Shown piece after piece: positions 1 to 5,932 of a stretch of 5,932 bases of DNA; the first letter of the stretch is position 1, and each line of letters begins with the position of its first letter. The notes beneath the pieces were generated by a model, which saw nothing but the letters and a program-made list of their open reading frames with translations, had not been told where the DNA came from and ran no database searches. The stretch is taken from assembly GCA_902464645.1 (NCBI GenBank), contig CABQKL010000109.1:1-5932 (forward strand), read 5' to 3'. This DNA is from an uncultured Collinsella sp. (lineage in GTDB: Bacteria; Actinomycetota; Coriobacteriia; Coriobacteriales; Coriobacteriaceae). The translations under genes were made by a program, and so were the position numbers.

Positions 1-420
1 ATGAGCAAGATCGCCGTCGTCTACTGGAGCGGCACGGGCAACACCGAGGCCATGGCAAACTTCGTTACCGAAGGTGCAACCGATGCCGGCGCCGAGGCAG
101 ATGTCATCTCCTGCACCGATTTCTCTGCAGACAAGGCCGCCAGCTATGACGCCATTGCCTTCGGCTGCCCCGCCATGGGTTCCGAGGAGCTTGAGTATGA
201 CGAGTTCCAGCCTATGTGGGACGAGGTCAAGGAGACCCTCGGCGATAAGAAGGTCGTCCTCTTTGGCTCCTACTCGTGGGCCGAGGGCGAGTGGATGGAC
301 AACTGGAAGGCCGATGCCGACGAGGCGGGCGTCAACGTCGTCGATTCCGTCATTTGCTACGATGCGCCCGACGATGAGGGCGAGGCGGCCTGCCGCGCCC
401 TTGGAGCTGAGCTCGCCTAG
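1..420 (+). CDS. Short-chain flavodoxin (FMN electron carrier)
   Basis: This is a complete 139-residue flavodoxin, a small soluble FMN protein that shuttles low-potential electrons between cytoplasmic redox enzymes in place of ferredoxin. The FMN-phosphate loop is at residues 10-15 (S-G-T-G-N-T), directly after the first beta strand. The 50s loop (C56-P-A-M59-G60) and the 90s loop (G89-S-Y-S-W93-A-E-G) supply the residues that sandwich the isoalloxazine ring. M59, G60 and W93 line up with Met56, Gly57 and Trp90 of the Clostridium beijerinckii flavodoxin as I remember it, and the length is typical of that clostridial type. The ATG is the first base of the window, so its SD and promoter cannot be seen, but the N-terminus is that expected for the family. 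The gene stands alone and converges on the ABC operon across a shared terminator. Its redox partner cannot be inferred from this window. Confidence 0.95.
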   Translation: MSKIAVVYWSGTGNTEAMANFVTEGATDAGAEADVISCTDFSADKAASYDAIAFGCPAMGSEELEYDEFQPMWDEVKETLGDKKVVLFGSYSWAEGEWMDNWKADADEAGVNVVDSVICYDAPDDEGEAACRALGAELA

Positions 421-473
421 CGGCAATGAGCTCCGCCCGTGCGCTCGCACCAAAACACATTTGCGTCCCAACA

Positions 474-508
474 AAAACGGGAGCCGGATCACATCCGGCT
501 CCCGTTTT
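474..508. terminator. Bidirectional intrinsic terminator between convergent genes
   Basis: A perfect 16-bp inverted repeat (474-489 with 493-508) encloses a 3-base loop. The GC-rich core GGGAGCCGGAT is flanked by an A-run on the left and a T-run on the right, so either strand gives a GC stem followed by U residues. The minus-strand transcript has the longer run, TTTTTGTT. It lies 53 bases after the flavodoxin stop and 25 bases after the ATPase stop, and so serves both transcripts. Confidence 0.93.
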
Positions 509-533
509 CTGCTATGTCAGTCATATAAAGCGG

Positions 534-1286
<753 letters not shown>

Positions 1287-1298
1287 AATAGAACCTCC

Positions 1299-2660
1299 TT
1301 ACAGACCAGCGATATGGTCGGCGGGCGTTGCGACGACCTGTCCGGCGCTCTTGGTGGGACGCTTCTTTTTGGTTTCGGCCGTACCCAGCAGCCTCGCCTC
1401 AAGACCGCTCACCAAGCGCGCAAGCGGCAGGGTAATGACCAGATAGAACAGGGCGGCAACCACATACGGCGTAATGGAGCCCGTCGTTGCCACGATGGTG
1501 CGGGCGTTCATGACGATCTCGACCACGCCCACAGCGGCAAGCAGCGACGTATCCTTGTAAAGCAGGATAAACTCGCTGGTCAGCGTAGGCAGGACATTGC
1601 GGAACGTCTGCGGAATCATAACGTAGAGCAGCGTCTGGAAGGCATTCATGCCCAGCGAGCGAGCAGCCTCGTTTTGGCCCTTGGGGATCGACTGAATACC
1701 GGCGCGGAAGATCTCGCACAGGTAGGCGGACGAGTTCATGGCCATGACGATAACGCCCAAGACATAGTCGTCCACCTTGACGCCGGCAAGCGGCAGGCCA
1801 AAGAATGCAATATAGATCTGCAGGAACGCCGGCGTACCGCGGATGACATTCACGTAGATGCCGGCAAGGCAACGCAGGATGCGCGATTTGGATATGCGCA
1901 TAAGCGACAGGGCAAAGCCAAAGGGGATCGCCAGCGGAAACGCCACGAGCACGATCGAGAGCGACATAAGGAAGCCCTTGAAGACGATCGGCAGGCTCTG
2001 GACCAAAATGACCGGGTTCAGGAACAGGCGAAGGAACATGTTGGAATTCCATGCCTCGACCCACGGCTGTTCCTTAAGGTCGGCCAGGAAGTTATCGAAC
2101 GCCGTCACGCCCTTAATCTCGACGGAAGGAATCTTGGAAATCTTCTTGGTCGAACCGTCGGCGAGCGTATAGGTTCCGCTAAAGGCCTCATCGCCGCCCT
2201 CGACGGGAAACGTCACGCCGTAAACCTCGACACGGAAAAAGCCGCCGGCAGGCGCCGTCTCGCCAAAGTCAATCTTGAGCGTCTGGCCGTCAGCCTTGCA
2301 CGTGGGCTTCATGGGCGTACGATCCATGAGGTCCTCGCCCGAGAGCATCGTCAATCGCGTGTCATCGATACCAAACGTTGTGCCGTCGACAAACGTCAGA
2401 GAAAGACCGCTCAGCTCCTCGTCGGCATCGGCCTGAACTTCCCAGGTAATGCGCGTCTCGGTGCCGCCGACCACAGCGCTGCCCGAACCGGTGTTGGGTC
2501 GGGCGGTAATCTTTGCGGTCTCAAGCGCCTGGGCGGTCGAAGGCGCGGCTGTCCCCGCGCACAACAAAGCGAGCGCCACAGCTAGGGCGCAGGCTAGTTT
2601 TTGGAGCATCGAGGGCAGCGGAAAACGCCGACCCATGGCCCCTTCGTTCAATCGAGACAA
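1299..2660 (-). CDS. Amino-acid ABC transporter permease with signal peptide and extra N-terminal extracytoplasmic domain
   Basis: The protein has 453 residues, about twice the usual 215-240 of a HisM/GlnP-type permease. A signal peptide covers residues 1-45, with basic residues R11, R12 and K21, a hydrophobic stretch at about 22-36, and a probable signal peptidase I site after A-Q-A45. Residues 46 to about 190 form a strand-rich, polar domain with no resemblance I recognise; it is too short and lacks the motifs of a solute-binding protein. The permease core follows, with roughly five membrane segments between 225 and 420 and a clear EAA loop at 316-351 (E-I-F-R-A-G-I, then E331-A-A-R-S-L-G). 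The basic tail (KKKRP) is cytoplasmic. Start choice: TTG at 2660 has AGGAG five bases upstream (2666-2670). ATG at 2636 (MGRRFPLP) is the alternative, with only a close, weak AAGGGG. Readings beginning further upstream run into the hairpin. The gene is second in the operon. Confidence 0.88.
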   Translation of the reverse strand: MSRLNEGAMGRRFPLPSMLQKLACALAVALALLCAGTAAPSTAQALETAKITARPNTGSGSAVVGGTETRITWEVQADADEELSGLSLTFVDGTTFGIDDTRLTMLSGEDLMDRTPMKPTCKADGQTLKIDFGETAPAGGFFRVEVYGVTFPVEGGDEAFSGTYTLADGSTKKISKIPSVEIKGVTAFDNFLADLKEQPWVEAWNSNMFLRLFLNPVILVQSLPIVFKGFLMSLSIVLVAFPLAIPFGFALSLMRISKSRILRCLAGIYVNVIRGTPAFLQIYIAFFGLPLAGVKVDDYVLGVIVMAMNSSAYLCEIFRAGIQSIPKGQNEAARSLGMNAFQTLLYVMIPQTFRNVLPTLTSEFILLYKDTSLLAAVGVVEIVMNARTIVATTGSITPYVVAALFYLVITLPLARLVSGLEARLLGTAETKKKRPTKSAGQVVATPADHIAGL

Positions 2661-2665
2661 GGTGG

Positions 2666-2670
2666 CTCCT
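2666..2670 (-). promoter_or_regulatory. SD favouring a TTG start for the permease
   Basis: On the minus strand AGGAG lies five bases before an in-frame TTG at 2658-2660. The ATG eight codons later (2634-2636) has only AAGGGG, two bases away. Spacing favours TTG. Against it, the eight extra codons (TCT, CGA and TTG among them) look less coding-like than the rest. Either choice leaves the signal peptide intact. Confidence 0.5.
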
Positions 2671-2721
2671 ATCGTAGAAGTTGCCGGCAAAACGAGACGG
2701 AAACGCTCTCCGTCGAGAGAA

Positions 2722-2762
2722 GCGCAAAGGCCCTCTCCGCAAAACGGAAAGGGCCTTTGCGC
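2722..2762 (-). terminator. Intercistronic hairpin between binding-protein and permease genes (attenuating terminator or mRNA-stabilising stem)
   Basis: A perfect 13-bp inverted repeat (2722-2734 with 2750-2762) is extended inward, past one C/A mismatch, by four more pairs (2736-2739 with 2745-2748) around a 5-base loop. It begins 14 bases after the binding-protein stop codon, inside the operon. The minus-strand transcript has no long U-run after the stem (it reads GCGCTTCTCTCG), although TTT lies within the 3' arm. It therefore probably terminates only part of the transcripts, or it protects the upstream message from 3' decay. Either effect would give more binding protein than permease and ATPase. 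Confidence 0.7.
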
Positions 2763-2776
2763 AATCAAGCATCTAT

Positions 2777-3637
2777 TTACTTGATGTTGTACTTAGCCAT
2801 GAGGGCGTCAACGGTACCGTCGTCAGTCAGGTCCTTGATGGCCTGGTTGATGTCGTCCTTGAGCTTGGTGTTGCCCTGGTTGATGGCGATGGCGTACTCC
2901 TCGCCGGTGCTGACCTGCTTGATGGTCTGGCAGGTGTTGAACTGCTCGGCGGTCAGCTGGCTGGCAACGGAGCGGTTGGTCACCACGGCGTCACCCTTGT
3001 CGGACTGCAGTGCGCTGAAGCACTCGGTGGCGTCCTTGTAGGGGACGATCTTGGCCTTGGGGAAGTTCTCCTGGGCAAAGGCCTCGGCGGTCGAGCCAGA
3101 CTGGACGATGATGGTGGCGTCGGCGTTGTTGAGTTTCTCGCTGTAGTTGTCGGCCGTGATGTCGGTGTTATCGACCTTGGTCACGATAGCCTGATCGTCC
3201 ATGTAGTAGGAATCGGAGAAAGTGACTTCCTTCTCACGCTCGGGCGTGTCGGTGATAGCCGCGATGGAGACGTCATACTTGGCGCCCGAAGCGACGCCCG
3301 GAACCAGCGTGTCAAAGTCATTGTTGACGTACTCGACATCCAGGCCCAGCTTGTCGCCGATAGCCTTGATAAGCTCAAGGTCAAAGCCCTGATAATCGCC
3401 GTTGTCGTCCTTGTACTCAAACGGAGCGTACTCGGCAGAGGTGCCGACGGTCAGCGTACCGTCCTTGACGAGCGCGTACTCCTTGGAGCCGTCGACCTTC
3501 TCGACCTTAGCGTCGTCAGAGCTGCTGGAACCGGCATTAGAACCAGAGGTGGCGTTGGACGAGCCGCAGCCCGTCAGTGCGAGGGCGAGCGCCATGGCGC
3601 CCGTGGCGGCAAATGCGCCAATCTTCTTGAGCTTCAT
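2777..3637 (-). CDS. Amino-acid ABC transporter substrate-binding lipoprotein (SBP_bac_3 family)
   Basis: This 286-residue lipoprotein captures the substrate outside the membrane and delivers it to the permease encoded next. A signal peptide with lysines at 2, 4 and 5 ends in the lipobox L21-T-G-C24, followed by a Ser/Asn/Gly-rich tether (25-40). The mature domain begins near residue 60 (L-T-V-G-T-S-A-E-Y-A-P-F-E-Y). It carries family landmarks: G84-F-D-L-E-L, the T131-P-E-R134 segment whose Arg binds the ligand carboxylate, F140-S-D-S-Y-Y, and the Q179-S-G-S-T turn. Where relatives such as HisJ and GlnH have the amino-group-binding Asp (pattern DAxxxD), this protein has N221 (DAVVTN). The ligand cannot be named. 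The ATG has a strong SD, AAGGAG at 3645-3650, seven bases upstream. It is the first gene of the operon, and its codon use looks strongly biased, as for an abundant protein. Confidence 0.95.
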   Translation of the reverse strand: MKLKKIGAFAATGAMALALALTGCGSSNATSGSNAGSSSSDDAKVEKVDGSKEYALVKDGTLTVGTSAEYAPFEYKDDNGDYQGFDLELIKAIGDKLGLDVEYVNNDFDTLVPGVASGAKYDVSIAAITDTPEREKEVTFSDSYYMDDQAIVTKVDNTDITADNYSEKLNNADATIIVQSGSTAEAFAQENFPKAKIVPYKDATECFSALQSDKGDAVVTNRSVASQLTAEQFNTCQTIKQVSTGEEYAIAINQGNTKLKDDINQAIKDLTDDGTVDALMAKYNIK

Positions 3638-3693
3638 AATCAGTCTCCTTCCGTGACCCCGTTTGATTCAGAGGTCTGCAAAAACTGAGGGTT

Positions 3694-3722
3694 ATTATGC
3701 ACCCGCTTGGAAGAATCTGCAA
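3694..3722 (-). promoter_or_regulatory. Sigma-70-type promoter of the amino-acid transporter operon
   Basis: On the minus strand a -35 box TTGCAG (3717-3722) is separated by exactly 17 bases from a -10 box CATAAT (3694-3699, five of six consensus bases). Transcription would begin near 3687, giving a leader of about 50 bases before the binding-protein ATG. That is too short for a typical riboswitch or T-box. The surrounding 3690-3780 stretch is clearly more AT-rich than the flanking genes. Confidence 0.72.
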
Positions 3723-3746
3723 TTAGAAAACTGATTGAAACAAACC

Positions 3747-3776
3747 CATAACGTGAATGGAGCACTTCAGTTTATG
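3747..3776. promoter_or_regulatory. Imperfect dyad upstream of the operon promoter (possible operator)
   Basis: CATAA (3747-3751) and TGAA (3754-3757) are mirrored by TTCA (3766-3769) and TTATG (3772-3776), with a 2x2 mismatch between the paired blocks and an 8-base centre. The dyad lies about 25-54 bases upstream of the -35 box, where an activator could bind. It does not match an ArgR box, because the spacing differs. It might instead be a weak hairpin after nfo, but no T-run follows. Confidence 0.25.
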
Positions 3777-3783
3777 GCAGCCA

Positions 3784-4650
3784 TTACTGCTGCAACGACC
3801 TTAACAGTTTGATTTCAGCCGCATAACCTGCAAGTTCGTTCGGTGTCTCCAAAATGAATGGCAATGCGCGCAAGCGGCCATTCGATACAATATTCTGCAT
3901 AACCTGCATACCGCCGCCAAACTCTTCACTACCCAGGTAGCCCTTGCCGATACACTCGTGGCGATCCTTATGGGCGCCGCAGGGATTCTTGGAGTCATTG
4001 ATATGCACGGCGCGCAGGCGTTCAATACCCACCACACGATCGAACTCGTCAAGCACACCGTCAAGATCGTGGACGATGTCATAGCCGGCGTCATTCACAT
4101 GGCAGGTGTCCAGGCAAACGCCCAACTTGACCGACAGCTCGGGGCGCTTGTCGGCAACGCCCCCAATGATGCGCGCCAGCTCTTCAAAGCTACGGCCCAC
4201 CTCGGTACCCTTTCCCGCCATGGTCTCGAGCAGCACCGTCGTCTGCTGCCCCTCAAACATCACCTGGCACAAGGTATCGACGATCATCTGAATGCCGGCA
4301 TCGGTCCCCTGCCCCACATGCGCGCCGGGGTGGAAGTTGTAGTAGTTGCCGGGCAGCGCTTCCATGCGCCGCAGGTCCTCCGCCATGGCCTCCAAGGCAA
4401 ACTCGCGCGCCCGCTCTTTGGCCGAGCAGGGGTTATAGGTATACGGGGCATGAGCCACAAGCGGGCCAAAATCGTTCTGTTCCATAAGCTCGCGCAGGGC
4501 GGCCACGTCATCCATGTCAAGGGCTTTCGCCTTGCCGCCGCGCGGGTTGCGCGTAAAGAATGCAAAGGTATTGGCGCCAATTGACAACGCCGTCTCTCCC
4601 ATCGCCCGATAGCCCTTCGTCGTGGATAGATGACACCCGATCGTCAGCAT
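3784..4650 (-). CDS. nfo: Deoxyribonuclease IV / endonuclease IV (AP endonuclease)
   Basis: This 288-residue enzyme of base-excision repair cuts the DNA backbone 5' to abasic sites and removes blocked 3' ends. It is a TIM barrel holding three zinc ions. All nine metal ligands expected from E. coli Nfo are present in order: H67 (VAHAPY), H107 (NFHPGAH), E142 (LLETMAG), D181 and H184 (CLDTCHVNDAGYD), H216 (AVHINDSKN), D229 and H231 (GAHKDRHECIG), and E268 (LETP). The length is normal and nothing is broken. The ATG has a G-rich SD (GGGGGAG at 4657-4663, six bases upstream), and the 79-bp repeat ends just beyond it. No convincing promoter is visible. It may be read through from the oxidoreductase gene 172 bases upstream, though the two functions are unrelated. 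Confidence 0.97.
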   Translation of the reverse strand: MLTIGCHLSTTKGYRAMGETALSIGANTFAFFTRNPRGGKAKALDMDDVAALRELMEQNDFGPLVAHAPYTYNPCSAKERAREFALEAMAEDLRRMEALPGNYYNFHPGAHVGQGTDAGIQMIVDTLCQVMFEGQQTTVLLETMAGKGTEVGRSFEELARIIGGVADKRPELSVKLGVCLDTCHVNDAGYDIVHDLDGVLDEFDRVVGIERLRAVHINDSKNPCGAHKDRHECIGKGYLGSEEFGGGMQVMQNIVSNGRLRALPFILETPNELAGYAAEIKLLRSLQQ

Positions 4651-4666
4651 CCCCAGCTCCCCCTCA

Positions 4667-4745
4667 TCAGTTGCGGTGAAATAGTTCCTGTCGATGCCTT
4701 ATTCTGCCGCAAACAGGAACTATTCCACCGCAAGTTATAAAAGGG
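4667..4745 (-). repeat. 79-bp dispersed hairpin element, copy 1 (upstream of nfo)
   Basis: This is identical over 79 bases to the copy at 5854-5932 and lies in the same orientation. The core at 4671-4733 is three 21-bp units. The outer two (4671-4691 and 4713-4733) are inverted relative to each other, giving 20-base arms (4671-4690 and 4714-4733) with one mismatch. The middle unit (4692-4712) shares TTGCGGnnGAATA with the right-hand unit when read on the minus strand. A short AT-rich tail, GTTATAAAAGGG, follows on the right. On the left it ends four to five bases from the nfo SD. It has no coding potential or transposase. It could be an ERIC/REP-like intergenic element, an operator, or a leader RNA hairpin. 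Confidence 0.9.
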
Positions 4746-4822
4746 GCATCAGAGATGCGGGGCACCAAGCACTACGGCTACGGGCGCCGGCGTCATGATC
4801 CCTCACGCGTCAGCGCCAGGTC

Positions 4823-5842
4823 CTAGAGGGCTAGACGGATTGCTTCGATAATACGCGCGCAGCGCTGTGTGGCGGCAAGGGGCATGACGGGACTCTCGAG
4901 TTTCCCCGCCCGGATGAGCTGGGTCGCATGCTGGATTTCGCCGTAGAAATCATCGACCTCAAACGGGGCATTTATTTCGAGCATTCGTCCGTCGGAGCAC
5001 TTCACATGGGCGAGTTCGGGGCGATGAAGGCGCTCGATTTCCAACGAGCCCCGCTCGCAGGCAATCGTTAAGCGGCTTTCATATGCTGCTTTGCCGTCGA
5101 CCACCATATGAATGGGTATACCGCCGACACTCATATGGATCTCATCGGCCCAATCCACGCGGCCGCCCGATACGTCACGCCAGCGAACTTCACGGGACGA
5201 AACCTCGCACGCGCCCGCGAGCAAATCCTCAAACCAACCGACCGCATAGCAGCCCATGTCATATAGACAGCCACCCTGCAACGGGTCGAGCAGATAACTC
5301 GAAGGAGGCTCACCATAATCGAGTTTTTGCACGCTTTCAATCGAGACAATACGGCCGAGCTCGCCCGACGCAAGCAAGACCTTCACGCGAGTATGCATCG
5401 GACAAAACCGATTTTTCATCGCCTCCATAAACGGCACACCGCACTCACGGGAAACGGAGGCGATCGCATGGGCCTCTTCTTCATTCAAAACGGCCGGCTT
5501 TTCGCACAGCACGGCCTTTCCCGCGCGCAGTGCCCGACAGACCCAATGCGCATGCATGCCATGTGGAAGAGCCAAGTAGATTGCGTCGACATCGGGGTCG
5601 GCAATCAGCGCATCATAAGCCGCATCGCCGCTATCGTCAGCCGTGGCATAACTGTGCGCGGCATCAATCGAAAACGCCCTGCAAAACTCCTCAACATGCG
5701 AAGGAGTGCGGCCGGCGGCAGCCACAAGCCGTGCCCCGTCCACCTCCTTGAGCGACGATGCAAATCGATGCGAAATGTGTCCAGCGCCCAAAACGCCCCA
5801 ACGAACCTCACGCAAATCATCACATGAATCCCGATGGCCCAC
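4823..5842 (-). CDS. Gfo/Idh/MocA-family NAD(P)-dependent oxidoreductase
   Basis: The 339-residue protein belongs to the family that oxidises or reduces sugars, inositols and related cyclic alcohols. An N-terminal Rossmann fold shows G18-x-G-A-G-H-I-S-type dinucleotide binding (V-L-G-A-G-H-I-S, residues 17-24). The signature E114-K115-P116 contains the catalytic lysine. The C-terminal domain carries G190-G-C-L-Y-D195-M-G-C-Y199, the usual substrate-side motif. F139-M-E-A with N144-R-F and the D195/Y199 pattern resemble the dihydrodiol / D-xylose dehydrogenase branch, but the substrate cannot be fixed. Start: GTG at 5840-5842 has AAGGGGG five bases upstream and precedes the first beta strand by about 12 residues. 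The longer reading to 5920 would translate the repeat and is rejected. The gene lies exactly between the two repeat copies. Codon use seems less biased than in the transporter genes. Confidence 0.92.
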   Translation of the reverse strand: MGHRDSCDDLREVRWGVLGAGHISHRFASSLKEVDGARLVAAAGRTPSHVEEFCRAFSIDAAHSYATADDSGDAAYDALIADPDVDAIYLALPHGMHAHWVCRALRAGKAVLCEKPAVLNEEEAHAIASVSRECGVPFMEAMKNRFCPMHTRVKVLLASGELGRIVSIESVQKLDYGEPPSSYLLDPLQGGCLYDMGCYAVGWFEDLLAGACEVSSREVRWRDVSGGRVDWADEIHMSVGGIPIHMVVDGKAAYESRLTIACERGSLEIERLHRPELAHVKCSDGRMLEINAPFEVDDFYGEIQHATQLIRAGKLESPVMPLAATQRCARIIEAIRLAL

Positions 5843-5853
5843 GACAGCCCCCT

Positions 5854-5932
5854 TCAGTTGCGGTGAAATAGTTCCTGTCGATGCCTTATTCTGCCGCAAA
5901 CAGGAACTATTCCACCGCAAGTTATAAAAGGG
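5854..5932 (-). repeat. 79-bp dispersed hairpin element, copy 2 (upstream of the oxidoreductase), reaching the window edge
   Basis: The sequence is identical to copy 1, offset by 1187 bases, and may continue beyond the window. The three 21-bp units lie at 5858-5878, 5879-5899 and 5900-5920. Inverted arms are 5858-5877 and 5901-5920. It ends about five bases from the oxidoreductase SD, the same placement as copy 1 at nfo. A minus-strand TATAAC just outside the core could act as a -10 box, but no matching -35 is visible at copy 1, and at copy 2 the window ends first. Confidence 0.9.

Noticed and set aside
2549..2566. A lipobox in the permease signal peptide around C34 (LALLCAG).
   Set aside because: The residue before the Cys is Leu rather than Gly, Ala or Ser, so lipoprotein processing is unlikely. 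AQA45 is a conventional signal peptidase I site.
2661..2768. An extended N-terminus of the permease from a TTG at 2768.
   Set aside because: It would translate the intercistronic hairpin and put about 35 unrelated residues before the signal peptide.
2681..3688. A 335-codon + strand frame antisense to the binding-protein gene.
   Set aside because: Its repetitive Val/Leu/Gly/Asp composition mirrors the codon bias of the opposite gene. It has no SD, no motifs, and runs through the promoter.
3747..3793. A terminator after nfo.
   Set aside because: The only stems are the mismatched dyad at 3747-3776 and a four-base GCAG/CTGC match. Neither has a following T-run on the minus strand.
3958..4584. 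A 208-codon + strand frame inside nfo.
   Set aside because: It is antisense to an enzyme whose nine metal ligands are all intact, and it has no domain of its own.
4746..4758. A small palindrome, GCATC-AGA-GATGC, as a terminator for the oxidoreductase gene.
   Set aside because: The stem is only five pairs and is followed by CCC before a short TTTT, too weak to call. Readthrough into nfo seems as likely.
5843..5920. An extended N-terminus of the oxidoreductase starting within the repeat.
   Set aside because: It would translate the hairpin arms, has no SD, and adds residues before the Rossmann strand that the family does not have. The GTG at 5842 with AAGGGGG upstream is better.
4667..5932. 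The two repeats considered as part of a CRISPR array or transposon ends.
   Set aside because: There are only two copies, 1.2 kb apart, with a metabolic gene between them. There are no spacers and no transposase or integrase. Each copy is itself a hairpin, and they are in direct orientation rather than inverted as for most transposon ends.

Overview
The window has moderately high GC content and tightly packed genes, with strong SD sequences and intrinsic-terminator hairpins between genes. The gene repertoire is a clostridial-type short-chain flavodoxin, a polar amino-acid ABC importer with a lipoprotein binding protein, and endonuclease IV. Together with the codon use this suggests an anaerobic, gut-type Actinomycetota such as a Coriobacteriia/Collinsella relative. 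That placement is inference; no rRNA or other marker gene is present.

Layout. A short flavodoxin gene lies at the left edge on the + strand (1-420). It converges on a three-gene minus-strand operon, and the two share a strong bidirectional terminator hairpin (474-508). The operon reads from right to left. It starts with a promoter near 3694-3722 and a lipoprotein solute-binding protein (2777-3637). An intercistronic hairpin (2722-2762) follows, then an unusual permease with a signal peptide and an extra extracytoplasmic domain (1299-2660). The ATPase comes last (534-1286), and its SD overlaps the permease stop codon. The three proteins form one complete importer. The binding protein captures an amino acid outside the membrane, the permease forms the channel (probably as a homodimer), and the ATPase dimer powers transport. 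The hairpin after the first gene probably sets binding protein in excess over membrane components.

To the right are two more minus-strand genes, endonuclease IV (nfo, 3784-4650) and a Gfo/Idh/MocA-family NAD(P)-dependent oxidoreductase (4823-5842, GTG start). Each is immediately preceded by a copy of the same 79-bp sequence, at 4667-4745 and 5854-5932. The copies are identical base for base and in the same orientation, and the second runs to the window edge. Each contains a 63-bp core built from three 21-bp units. The outer two form a 20-bp inverted repeat around the middle unit. On the strand that would be transcribed into these genes, the only arm mismatch becomes a G.U pair, and the hairpin ends just before the SD.

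The best candidates for something undescribed are this element and the permease's N-terminal domain. The remaining genes are conventional. No tRNA, rRNA, transposase, CRISPR array or phage gene was found, and no gene-free stretch exceeds about 175 bases.
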